From the NCBI GenBank assembly GCA_030525705.1, contig JAUNEE010000007.1, forward strand, positions 1-44,104: a DNA stretch of 44,104 nt. The letters are read 5' to 3'. The position numbers and the translations under genes were made by a program. This DNA comes from Moraxella sp. GTDB taxonomy: Bacteria > Pseudomonadota > Gammaproteobacteria > Pseudomonadales > Moraxellaceae. Positions 36,906 through 43,950 of the stretch are shown one piece after another. The notes beneath the pieces are model-generated. The model was not told the origin of the DNA. It made no database searches and saw only the letters and a program-made list of their open reading frames with translations. Positions within the stretch are counted from its first letter, which is position 1; every line of letters begins with the position of its first letter.

Positions 36906-37556
36906 AAGGTTTTTCCTTGAGAAAAAGATACATACCAGCGACCGTTCTTAAACACGCACGTTTTTAGAGACATCTTAAGAAACCCTAAAAAATCCTAAAA
37001 ACGCTCATGGCAAAAAGAGCCAGTTATGCTGACACTGTATTACCTGCAAAAAACATACCAAAAAAAATTTATATCACCCCCCCCCCCGCACTATTTTTAA
37101 GCGGAACGACTGTAAACCATGTGCGATTTCCCGAGTTTTTAGGGGGATTTTGGTGGTTTTTTCAGCAATTTTTCGGCTAGATTTGATTTTTTTAATGATA
37201 GGCTTTATAAAAGCTTGGGCGGATTTTTAATTATGTATTTATACTTTAAGATATGTATTTTTATGTAAAAAATATTGCCAAAGAATTGTCACTTTCTCAC
37301 AGGCGTTCTACTAAATGAATGACTGTTTACTGACAAAAATTGCTTAATTCGTTTTTTTATGCGGAGTATTTTTTATTTTTTTGCAGGATTAGCGTTTTAA
37401 CGTCATAAAAAAGCGGGGGTGATGCCTGATTATTTTTTAGGGGGGTGTTGGTTTTTTTTGGGATTGGGAGTCATAAGAGGGAGGATTAGGTTTTGGGGTG
37501 GGGTTGATCGTTTCCCATGTTAAGAATAGACTGTATTTAGTGGGTGGGGTTTTATT
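36906..37556. other. Adhesin upstream region with poly-C/G tract; no gene
   Basis: Gene-free 650 bases. On the adhesin strand the order is: AT- and C-rich DNA, a G11 tract, GTGATATAAATTT (a TATAAA-like -10) and about 150 bases of leader. The part at 37400-37556 is strikingly G-rich and C-poor on the plus strand. No HigB-type toxin could be found ahead of the antitoxin gene that follows. Confidence 0.5.
37077..37087 (-). repeat. Homopolymer tract, G11 on the adhesin strand
   Basis: Eleven C on the plus strand, 172 bases upstream of the adhesin ATG, directly beside a TATAAA-like sequence (37068-37073 on the minus strand). In M. catarrhalis uspA1 a poly-G tract upstream of the ORF changes expression by slippage, so this is a likely phase-variation switch. 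Confidence 0.75.
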
Positions 37557-37914
37557 GTGAGAATTATAGTCAATTCTATTCGACATGACGATGATTTAAC
37601 TGCGGCTTTTAGCGCGTTAAAACCCCGCTTCCAAGCTAAGGCAGGTACGCCCAAGGCGGATGCTCGTGATGGGCTTTTGGTGCTGATTGGGCATTATGAA
37701 AATCAAGCCTATCTTATGCCGAACGCCAGTCCATTGGCTGCCATTCATCTTGTGATGCAGCAGCAAGGCTTAACCCAAGAGGGCTTAAACCCGTACCTCG
37801 GCGCGAAAAGCAAAGTCTTAGAAATCCTCAGCAAAAAACGCACGCTTCAGCCTTTCTATGATAAAAAAGCTCCAGCAAGGCTTAAAAATCCCGTATGAAA
37901 CGCTTTTGGCGTAA
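37557..37914 (+). pseudogene. Frameshifted HigA-type antitoxin (HTH)
   Basis: From a GTG at 37557 the frame reads DDDLTAAFSALKPRF, AGTPKADARDGLLVLIGHYENQAYLMP and the helix-turn-helix QQQGLTQEGLNPYLGAKSKVLEILSKKRTL, a good HigA/YgjM pattern, then leaves the family at codon 98. Dropping one base (C at 37848) restores the expected end: SLSMIKKLQQGLKIPYETLLA, stop 37912-37914. In the present frame the ORF ends at 37898 with an unrelated tail. The N-terminus is encoded by an 18-bp repeat end (37564-37581). No toxin gene is adjacent. A sequencing error cannot be excluded. Confidence 0.75.
37564..37581 (+). repeat. 18-bp inverted repeat, left copy
   Basis: TTATAGTCAATTCTATTC, perfect inverted match to 38666-38683. 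Lies at the start of the higA-like reading frame. It equals the right end of MITE-like repeat B. Confidence 0.8.
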
Positions 37915-37926
37915 CCCGTCAAAAAC

Positions 37927-38166
37927 TTAAGCCACCGCAAATAACGCTCTAATGACGGTATTTAGACGCTCTCTATCTTGTGGGGTGTTGTGCCGTCTGA
38001 TGGCTTCTTGGACATCGGTGTCAAAAAAGCTGGTGAGTTCGTCCTGAGGGGCGGTCATATTCAGATTATCCTGCAACTTTTTAATGCTTGGGTTTAGTCT
38101 GGCAGGCTTAGCAGCACTAATATCCAAACGTTTATAACGGTCAAAATCAAAGTCGTGTTCGTGCAT
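37927..38166 (-). CDS. BrnA-like antitoxin
   Basis: 79 residues, MHEHDFDFDRYKRLDISAAKP...DELTSFFDTDVQEAIRRHNTPQDRERLNTVIRALFAVA. The C-terminal half fits the BrnA pattern of a short strand (FFDTDV) followed by helices with RLNTVIRALF, a ribbon-helix-helix-type DNA-binding end. The main support is context: its start overlaps the end of a clear brnT relic in the normal brnT-brnA order and coupling. BrnA binds BrnT and represses the operon. With the toxin broken, this is an orphan antitoxin that could still act as repressor or buffer a toxin elsewhere. Confidence 0.6.
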   Translation of the reverse strand: MHEHDFDFDRYKRLDISAAKPARLNPSIKKLQDNLNMTAPQDELTSFFDTDVQEAIRRHNTPQDRERLNTVIRALFAVA

Positions 38167-38429
38167 TGTGATAACCCCTTACCTGTTCATTGCTTGGAAA
38201 ATAAGCTGTGATAATTCTAAAAACTTCCTCTCTTTGGGTATAAACCACAGCAATCAATCTTGCATGGCTACTCATACCGATAATAATCATTCTGCGTTCA
38301 TTGTAATCACCAACGTCCTCAAATTCAATAGCAAACTAGTCACCGAAAACGCTTACCACCTCCTCAAATGAAAAGGTTACGCTTATTAAGGACTAACTCA
38401 TACTTAGGGTCATGCCACTCAAAAATCAT
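38147..38429 (-). pseudogene. brnT toxin pseudogene (frameshift and nonsense)
   Basis: Reading leftward from ATG 38429: MIFEWHDPKYELVLNKR, then after a one-base shift (near 38375) TFSFEEVVSVFGD, a TAG stop (38338-38336), FAIEFEDVGDYNERRMIIIGM, then SSHARLIAVVYTQREEVFRIITA and an end at TGA 38149-38147. These are the BrnT ribonuclease landmarks in order (N-terminal FEW, SFEE, RxxxIG, VVYTxR...RIITA). The region is 283 bases, one more than a multiple of three. The conserved KHG before SFEE is lost at the shift. The 3' end overlaps the brnA start. Confidence 0.78.
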
Positions 38430-38546
38430 TCCGCCAAATTCAAGAATCGGCATTACTGCCACTTCATCCACAAAAAAAACAACCACCAACCAAGTTTTAT
38501 GACATTCAAAAAATCTCAAATTCAATCCTTTAGAGCAACCTTAATC
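38430..38546. other. Short spacer between the brnT relic and repeat B
   Basis: AT-rich, no gene. Leads into the left end of repeat B. Confidence 0.4.
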
Positions 38547-38683
38547 TTATACTTAATTCATATCAAAACTATACAGCAAAACCGTTCGCCCTAAGCTATA
38601 CCTGCGGGCGGATTTCCGCTACGTTTCCCAAGCTCACTTTGAGCGAAAAACCTTTGTCTGGTTTTGAATAGAATTGACTATAA
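38547..38683. mobile_element. MITE-like repeat B with terminal inverted repeats
   Basis: 137 bases. The ends match in inverted order over about 23 bases with 18 identities (TTATACTTAATTCATATC... against TTATAGTCAATTCTATTC...). The core holds GTTCGCCCTAAGC, CTGCGGGCGG and TTTCCCAAGCTCAC, shared with repeats A, C and D. No coding capacity. Confidence 0.6.
38666..38683 (-). repeat. 18-bp inverted repeat, right copy
   Basis: GAATAGAATTGACTATAA, the exact reverse complement of 37564-37581; also the right end of repeat B. Confidence 0.8.
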
Positions 38684-38744
38684 AAGATATCACACAATCA
38701 TCTGATTTCACTTTTTATCATAAACCACTTATCCCTAAAAAGCA

Positions 38745-38776
38745 AAAAACCAAGCCCAAAAAGGACTTGGCTTCTT
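38745..38776 (-). terminator. rpmI-rplT terminator
   Basis: On the minus strand AAGCCAAGTCC-ttttt-GGGCTTGG is followed by TTTTTT; lies about 20 bases after the rplT stop. Confidence 0.85.
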
Positions 38777-38797
38777 ATGTATTATCCAAGGATAATA

Positions 38798-39154
38798 TTA
38801 TGCCAATGCAGCTTTCGCCTTGTCAGCGATGGCAGTAAATGCTACTGCGTCATGCATGGCGATGTCAGCTAGGATACGGCGGTCGATTTCAATGTTCGCT
38901 TTTTTCAAGCCATTGATGAGACGGCTGTACGACAGACCGTTTAGACGAGCAGCCGCATTGATACGGGCAATCCACAGACGGCGGAAAGAACGTTTCTTGT
39001 TACGGCGGTCACGGTATGCGTATTGACCTGCTTTCATTACCGCTTGCACAGCAACACGATACACACGAGAACGTGCACCGTAGTAGCCTTTTGCACGGGC
39101 TAGAACTTTTTTATGACGGCGGTTAGCTTGTACACCACGTTTTACACGAGCCAT
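38798..39154 (-). CDS. rplT: 50S ribosomal protein L20 (bL20)
   Basis: 118 residues: [27 protein letters not shown]-terminal extension needed early in 50S assembly, and C-terminal part [42 protein letters not shown]. In E. coli and Bacillus L20 represses rpmI-rplT by binding an rRNA-like fold in the leader. It follows rpmI by 14 bases. Confidence 0.97.
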   Translation of the reverse strand: MARVKRGVQANRRHKKVLARAKGYYGARSRVYRVAVQAVMKAGQYAYRDRRNKKRSFRRLWIARINAAARLNGLSYSRLINGLKKANIEIDRRILADIAMHDAVAFTAIADKAKAALA

Positions 39155-39168
39155 TTTATTCTCCTAAA

Positions 39169-39360
39169 TTATAGATAAGGGCACATACGGCGGATTGACG
39201 GAACGTCAGCGACATGAACCATCACGCAACCACGCAACTGGCGGATACGCTTAGGAGATTTTTTCGTGAGAATGTGACGCTTGTAGGCTTGCTTACGCTT
39301 GAAGCCATTGGCGGTTTTTTTAAAACGCTTGGCAGCACCACGCTTGGTCTTAAGTTTCAT
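39169..39360 (-). CDS. rpmI: 50S ribosomal protein L35 (bL35)
   Basis: 63 residues from ATG 39360: [63 protein letters not shown]. The upstream-extended frame (to 39405) has no SD, while AGAGGT lies just before this ATG. infC, normally directly upstream, is missing; instead there is a private promoter and repeat DNA. Confidence 0.95.
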   Translation of the reverse strand: MKLKTKRGAAKRFKKTANGFKRKQAYKRHILTKKSPKRIRQLRGCVMVHVADVPSIRRMCPYL

Positions 39361-39413
39361 AATTACCTCTTTAATGACGAGTGTCAAAGAAAACCTTTTC
39401 GGCAAATATCATT

Positions 39414-39463
39414 CACCTGAAGGTGGGAGTGCCAATTATACCAAAAAATCACAAAACCGCCAA
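39414..39463 (-). promoter_or_regulatory. rpmI-rplT promoter with hairpin at the start site
   Basis: Minus-strand TTGGCG (39463-39458), 17-base spacer, TATAAT (39440-39435). Predicted start near 39428; the first bases include CACCT-GA-AGGTG (39414-39425), a small hairpin at the 5' end of the mRNA. Leader is about 68 bases. Confidence 0.65.
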
Positions 39464-39492
39464 GTAAAAATCTTGGTTTTTTAAAAATATAG

Positions 39493-39616
39493 TAGACTTC
39501 CTGCAAAACTAGGTTTTTGTTCGTCCTTAAGCGATGCCTTCGGGCGGGAAAACCATGGCGGTTCGACACGCTCACTTTTAGCGGTTTTCCTTATCTTTGG
39601 GTTTTGTAGGAAGCTT
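39493..39616. mobile_element. MITE-like repeat C with terminal inverted repeats
   Basis: CTTCCTGCAAAAC (39497-39509) and GTTTTGTAGGAAG (39601-39613) match inverted with one mismatch. The core GTTCGTCCTTAAGCGATGCC, CGGGCGG, GACACGCTCAC matches the other family members though the ends differ from those of repeat B. Confidence 0.55.
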
Positions 39617-39654
39617 AGTCAATTAACCTAAAAATACACCACATTAGGCTTTTT

Positions 39655-39745
39655 TACCAAAGCAAGCTTGGAAAACCTAGCGAAAAACCGTTTCACTTGC
39701 AGGCATCGCCTAAGAGCGAATGGTTTTGATGGCTTTTGGACTTAA
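39655..39745 (-). repeat. Interspersed repeat D (inverted orientation)
   Basis: The reverse complement reads CATTCGCTCTTAGGCGATGC, CTGCAAGTGAAACGGTTTTT, CGCTAGGTTTTCCAAGCTTG, aligning with repeats A-C. Confidence 0.55.
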
Positions 39746-39829
39746 AATCACTATCATTCAAGCCAAGCCCCGATTTTAGCCTTTTTTCATCTGGTGCGTT
39801 TAGGCGTTTTTTTAATCAGAAAACTGTGC

Positions 39830-39835
39830 TATAAT
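39830..39835 (+). promoter_or_regulatory. tatABC -10 element
   Basis: TATAAT in GTGCTATAATGCCC, 32 bases before the tatA start; the -35 region is only a T-run. A strong SD (AGGAGGGG) follows before the ATG. Confidence 0.5.
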
Positions 39836-39867
39836 GCCCGTTATTTTTAATTTTAACAGGAGGGGTT

Positions 39868-40095
39868 ATGGGTTCTTTTTCATTGACACACTGGCTGATT
39901 TTTTTGGCGGTCGTTGTGGTCATCTTCGGCACAAGCAAGCTAAAAAACGCCGGAAAAGACATCGGGCATGCCGTCAAGGGCTTTAAAGACGCCGTCAAAG
40001 ACGAAACCGCTGCCATCACAGAAGTCAAAGCCACCCCCGTCAACGACCCCGACAAAGCCCCCATCACCAAGCGTGATGACAGCGAGCAAGCCTAA
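39868..40095 (+). CDS. tatA: Sec-independent translocase subunit TatA
   Basis: 75 residues: short N-terminus, membrane helix [20 protein letters not shown], then the [24 protein letters not shown] amphipathic helix with the conserved FG and KxxG pattern, and a charged tail. TatA oligomers form the translocation path for folded twin-arginine substrates. tatB follows after 19 bases. Confidence 0.95.
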   Translation: MGSFSLTHWLIFLAVVVVIFGTSKLKNAGKDIGHAVKGFKDAVKDETAAITEVKATPVNDPDKAPITKRDDSEQA

Positions 40096-40114
40096 GACAC
40101 GGTAAGGGCAAGGC

Positions 40115-40831
40115 GTGTTCGGACTTGGGTTTTTTGAGATTTTTTTATTTGGGACGATTGCACTCATCGTGCTAGGTCCTGATAAACTGGTGCTGGCAAT
40201 GCGTCAGCTGGGCAAGTGGTACGCCCTGTTTTTGCATAATAAAGACCGCCTACAGCGTGAGGTCGGGGCGGAGCTTGACCTTGTCGCCTTACAGCGTCAA
40301 TTAAAAGACGACGTGCAGGCGGAACTTGCCAAGCTCCGTGCCACAGAAGCCGCCCTAAAAGCCGAGCTAAACACCCTAAAAAAAGAAGCGGATTTCACCA
40401 AGGACGCCTTGACAAAAAACACAGCGGACGGCTCTGATACGCTTGAGCCTAGGGCTGCCGACCGCCGAGGACTGCTTGGCTTGGACACAGTTTCAGATGC
40501 GGCTTCAGACACGGTTTTAACACAAGACACCCCAAAAGAAGACCCAAGCACAGGCGAGCTTTTGACAAATGACACCGCCCCAAAAAACGCTTGGCAAGCC
40601 ATCGCTGCTTTCGGACATTCAGCCACGCACACAGCGGACACCGACACCGAAAAAAATACCGAAAACACAGCCCCCACACTCGCCTTTAATCAACCAGAAA
40701 CCAAACCAATGAACGGACGCTTTTTTTTATTGGGGGACTATGACAAAAGACGCCGCCTGCCACCGCCCCCATTTTTGGCGAACACCAAAGCCGATACCCT
40801 GCTGTATGATACGCCTGAGTTTTATCCCTAA
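40115..40831 (+). CDS. tatB: Sec-independent translocase subunit TatB
   Basis: 238 residues from a GTG start (40115), supported by AAGG a few bases upstream and by the family N-terminus MFGLGFFEIFLFGTIALIVLGPDKLVLAMRQLG with the conserved GP after the membrane helix. A coiled-coil-like part (about 45-95) and a long, low-complexity acidic/Thr/Ala tail follow, ending with a proline-rich piece. Longer than E. coli TatB (171). With TatC it recognises twin-arginine signal peptides. Confidence 0.93.
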   Translation: MFGLGFFEIFLFGTIALIVLGPDKLVLAMRQLGKWYALFLHNKDRLQREVGAELDLVALQRQLKDDVQAELAKLRATEAALKAELNTLKKEADFTKDALTKNTADGSDTLEPRAADRRGLLGLDTVSDAASDTVLTQDTPKEDPSTGELLTNDTAPKNAWQAIAAFGHSATHTADTDTEKNTENTAPTLAFNQPETKPMNGRFFLLGDYDKRRRLPPPPFLANTKADTLLYDTPEFYP

Positions 40832-40848
40832 TTTTAAGCTGACGACCG

Positions 40849-41610
40849 ATGACGAAGCCAACTACCTCTGCCGATGATATGCCCCTCATGTCGCACATTG
40901 CTGAACTGCGTGTGCGGCTGATGAAGATGATTGGCTGTGTGGTGGTGGTATTTCTTGCCTTGGTGGGATTTAGCCGTCAGCTCTATGATTTCATTTCTGA
41001 CCCTTTGGTCTCTCTTTTGCCCAGTGAGGCAAGCCTTATCGCTACGGACGTGGCGTCTGGATTTTTAGCCCCGATTCGTTTGACGTTTTTTATTGCGTTA
41101 TTTTTAAGCGTGCCGTTCGTTCTTGCTCAGATTTGGGGCTTTGTGACGCCCGCCTTATACCGCCATGAAAAGCGGGTGGCTATGCCGCTTTTACTGTCTG
41201 CCATCGTGCTGTTTTATGTGGGGGTGGCGTTCGCTTATTTCGTGGTTTTAGTGCCTGCACTGAAGTTTTTTGTGATGTTTTCACCAGATAACGTCCTACC
41301 GATGACGGACATTGACAGTTATTTGGACTTCGTGTTAAAGCTGTTTTTCGTGTTCGGGGTAATGTTCGAAATCCCTGTGGCGACGCTACTTTTGGTACTC
41401 ATGAAAGTGGTCAGCGTGGCAAGTCTTGCCGAAAAACGCCGCTATATTATTGTCGGCTGTTTCGGGGTGGCGGCGGTGGTCACGCCCCCCGACGGAGCGA
41501 GCATGATTATGCTTGCCGTGCCGATGTGTCTTTTGTTTGAGCTTGGGCTTGTCACCGCCAGACTGCTGGTCAAAGAAACCGATAAGCCTGCCAGCGAGCA
41601 GAAGCCATGA
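40849..41610 (+). CDS. tatC: Sec-independent translocase subunit TatC
   Basis: 253 residues, six membrane helices. MSHIAELRVRLMKM is the conserved N-terminal signal-recognition piece; FIALFLSVPFVLAQIWGFVTPALYRHEKR and AAVVTPPDGASMIMLAVP are family motifs. Docks the twin-arginine signal peptide. The last four bases overlap the following helicase start (ATGA). Confidence 0.97.
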   Translation: MTKPTTSADDMPLMSHIAELRVRLMKMIGCVVVVFLALVGFSRQLYDFISDPLVSLLPSEASLIATDVASGFLAPIRLTFFIALFLSVPFVLAQIWGFVTPALYRHEKRVAMPLLLSAIVLFYVGVAFAYFVVLVPALKFFVMFSPDNVLPMTDIDSYLDFVLKLFFVFGVMFEIPVATLLLVLMKVVSVASLAEKRRYIIVGCFGVAAVVTPPDGASMIMLAVPMCLLFELGLVTARLLVKETDKPASEQKP

Positions 41611-43079
41611 ACCACTTCACCCCCACCGAAGAACAGCTGTCCGCCCTGAACATGGCATTGACGGGGCAGTCTTTTAAGGTGGTCGCCTATGCAGGAGCAG
41701 GCAAGACCAGCACCTTAAAACTCATCAGTGAAAATCTGTCTGGGCGTGGGCTATATTTGGCATTTAATAAAGCCATCGCCAGCGAAGCCCAAAATAAATT
41801 CCCAAGAAATGTCCGCTGTCAGACCTTTCACTCTTTGGCGTATCGTCATGTGCCACGAGACATCACCGCAAAAATCTCCCTGCCTAAGCTCACCTCCGCA
41901 CGGCTGGCGGACGAGCTTGGGCTAAGCCCCATCGAGGTGGTGCGTCAAGTCGATGGTGTAAACAAGCCCGTCACCTTGACCAAAGCCAAGCTTGGCAACA
42001 TCATCAGCGACGCCCTAACCACCTTTTGTAAAACGTCCGCCACCGCACCCGCCCCCCGTCACATCAGCCTACCTGCATGGCTGTCCGAGGCGGACACCAA
42101 AACCCTACAAGAACAGCTCTACCCTGCACTACTCACTCGCTGGCAGCAATCCTGCGACCCCCGCCACCAAGCAGGCATTAGCCACGACATTTATTTAAAA
42201 TACTGGACGCTCTCAAACCCCATCATCCCTGCCGATTTTGTCTTATTTGACGAAGCCCAAGACGCCGACCCCCTCATGATGGGCGTACTCATGCAGCAGC
42301 CCTGCCAGACCATCTATGTCGGGGACGCCCACCAGCAGATTTATGAATGGCGGGGGGCGGTGAACGCCATGAAACGCCTGCCCTATCCTGCCACGTTGCT
42401 GACGCAGTCGTTTCGTTTCGGGGACGCCATTGCCGAAGTGGCAAATGTGCTACTCACCGCCCTAAAAGAAACCATTCCTCTAAAAGGCAGCCCGAACCGC
42501 CATTCAGAACTCTCAAGAAGTCTTGCCATTAGCCAAAAAGACGCCATCTTGTGCCGCACCAACGCCAGTGCCATGAGTGAACTGCTCACAGGGTTAAAGC
42601 GAGGGCATAAAGTCGCCCTGCAAGCCGACAGCCAGCGGATTTTACGGTTTTGTCAAGGCGCAGAAAGCCTAAAAAATGGTAAATCCGCCTACGGCATACC
42701 TGAGCTTGCGTACTTTAACCACTGGGGCGAGGTGCAAGAATTCTCCGAAACAGGGGACGGTGCAGACATGAAAACTTGGGTACGTCTCATCGAAGACTAC
42801 GGCACAAAAACCATCAGCGATGCTCTCACCAAGCAGACCCCAGTCGCCACTGCCGACTACATCGTCTCCACCGCCCACAAAGCCAAGGGACTAGAATGGG
42901 AACGGGTGCGGATAGGCGATGACTATCTGTATGACGTCACCAACCTTGCGGTAAAAATCAGCCCCGAGGAACTTCGCCTGCTCTATGTCGCCTGCACTCG
43001 AGCAAAATCCATGCTGGACATACACCACATCGGCAATCTACTGTCTGGACTGAAAAACAAGCAGCTCATTTATGCTTAA
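41607..43079 (+). CDS. UvrD/Rep-type SF1 DNA helicase (FBH1-like)
   Basis: 490 residues, compact for the superfamily. Motifs: Walker A AYAGAGKTSTL (near 30), Ia LAFNKAIASEAQ, Ic QTFHSLAYRH, II FVLFDEAQDADP, III YVGDAHQQIYEWRGA, IV LLTQSFRFGDAIA, V STAHKAKGLEWERV and VI LRLLYVACTRAKSML; all look intact. It lacks the long 1B/2B insertions of UvrD and most resembles the F-box helicase FBH1-like group without the F-box. A 3'-5' translocase able to clear proteins or recombination intermediates is expected. It is translationally coupled to tatC, an odd partner. Confidence 0.9.
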   Translation: MNHFTPTEEQLSALNMALTGQSFKVVAYAGAGKTSTLKLISENLSGRGLYLAFNKAIASEAQNKFPRNVRCQTFHSLAYRHVPRDITAKISLPKLTSARLADELGLSPIEVVRQVDGVNKPVTLTKAKLGNIISDALTTFCKTSATAPAPRHISLPAWLSEADTKTLQEQLYPALLTRWQQSCDPRHQAGISHDIYLKYWTLSNPIIPADFVLFDEAQDADPLMMGVLMQQPCQTIYVGDAHQQIYEWRGAVNAMKRLPYPATLLTQSFRFGDAIAEVANVLLTALKETIPLKGSPNRHSELSRSLAISQKDAILCRTNASAMSELLTGLKRGHKVALQADSQRILRFCQGAESLKNGKSAYGIPELAYFNHWGEVQEFSETGDGADMKTWVRLIEDYGTKTISDALTKQTPVATADYIVSTAHKAKGLEWERVRIGDDYLYDVTNLAVKISPEELRLLYVACTRAKSMLDIHHIGNLLSGLKNKQLIYA

Positions 43080-43087
43080 TGCCACAC

Positions 43088-43115
43088 GCCCAACCCTGAA
43101 GTTGGGCTTTTTTTT
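43088..43115 (+). terminator. Terminator after the tat-helicase operon
   Basis: GCCCAAC (43088-43094) pairs with GTTGGGC (43101-43107), followed by eight T. Confidence 0.92.
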
Positions 43116-43196
43116 GGGCTTAAATTGGCATTTATCTTTATAATACTACCATTTGTCTGAAAATAAGAATTTTTCTCAATTTTTATCAAATCCCCC

Positions 43197-43225
43197 TTGT
43201 AATCATCATCAAAATACTTTATATT
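43197..43225 (+). promoter_or_regulatory. Promoter of the RHH-like gene
   Basis: TTGTAA (43197-43202), 17-base spacer, TATATT (43220-43225). Confidence 0.6.
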
Positions 43226-43242
43226 GAATTCAAATGAATTCA
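43224..43242 (+). promoter_or_regulatory. Tandem palindromic operator-like sites
   Basis: TTGAATTCAA (43224-43233) and TGAATTCA (43235-43242), centres 10 bp apart, overlap the -10 and the predicted transcription start. A third TTGAATTC is at 43929-43936 before pspA. Confidence 0.55.
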
Positions 43243-43257
43243 AACAAGGGTCATAGA

Positions 43258-43755
43258 ATGCCAAACGTCAATCGCATCCCCCTAAGCGTCCGTATTAGCC
43301 AAGAAGATGCAGATTTTATCGCTCAATCACAACTTGAGGGGGCGACCACCCCGTCCGAAAAAGTACGAGAACTGCTCAAGCAAGCCCGCCTTGCCCACAA
43401 CCAAAGCCACGACTACCAAAGTGCCTTGTCGCTTGCCGAGCAAAATCTGGCAACCGCTCGCCACGAGATTTTGACATATGAAAAAGAGCTGGGCGTGCAT
43501 TCGCACATTGTCGCCCGTGTATTTGAAGCCCTGCCTGATTTGATGGCAACCATGGTGGCGGATTTCCCCAGAACTTGTGACAAATCGGCACTCGTGGATT
43601 TTGAAAAACAATTAATGTGGCGAATTATCCGCCTAATGGACAGCGTTTTACAGCTCGCCATTACAGGCAAAGGGGCGGGCTATGATGACACGGTGTTAAA
43701 TGAATTAGACAATACGTTAAATTTGGCAAATTTAATTTATCAAAATAAAAAATGA
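43258..43755 (+). CDS. Ribbon-helix-helix-like small protein with helical C-terminus
   Basis: 165 residues from ATG 43258 (AAGGG lies 7 bases upstream; an ATG at 43234 sits inside the operator and is unlikely). Residues about 5-45 (NRIPLSVRISQEDADFIAQSQLEGATTPSEKVRELLKQA) have the strand-helix-helix layout of Arc/MetJ-type regulators; the remainder is mostly helical, with AEQNLATARHEILTYEKEL and a C-terminal part ending LANLIYQNKK. I do not recognise a named family. It stands directly before a PspA/IM30 gene, and the shared TTGAATTC sites make self- and neighbour-regulation a reasonable guess. Confidence 0.75.
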   Translation: MPNVNRIPLSVRISQEDADFIAQSQLEGATTPSEKVRELLKQARLAHNQSHDYQSALSLAEQNLATARHEILTYEKELGVHSHIVARVFEALPDLMATMVADFPRTCDKSALVDFEKQLMWRIIRLMDSVLQLAITGKGAGYDDTVLNELDNTLNLANLIYQNKK

Positions 43756-43884
43756 TAAATAAATTTGTTAAATGTTAAAAAGAAAATATTTAAAAAAAAT
43801 TTGTAAGGTAAGAATGGCTTAGCATTTAAAAAAATTATAGCCATTAAACTTAAAAATGAATACAAAATACACCATTAACCCGTA

Positions 43885-43904
43885 GGGCGAATTGCAATTC
43901 GCCC
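43885..43904. repeat. 20-bp perfect palindromic hairpin
   Basis: GGGCGAATT-GC-AATTCGCCC within GTA...TTAC, so nearly 27 bases pair. Lies between the RHH-like gene and pspA; looks like a small intergenic repeat rather than a terminator (no T-run). Confidence 0.7.
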
Positions 43905-43950
43905 TTACAAGCCCATACCAAAGTTTAATTGAATTCCAAAAGGAGCAGTT

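Noticed and set aside
38168-38371. 67-codon plus-strand frame
   Set aside because: It is antisense to the brnT relic, whose reading on the minus strand matches a known family.
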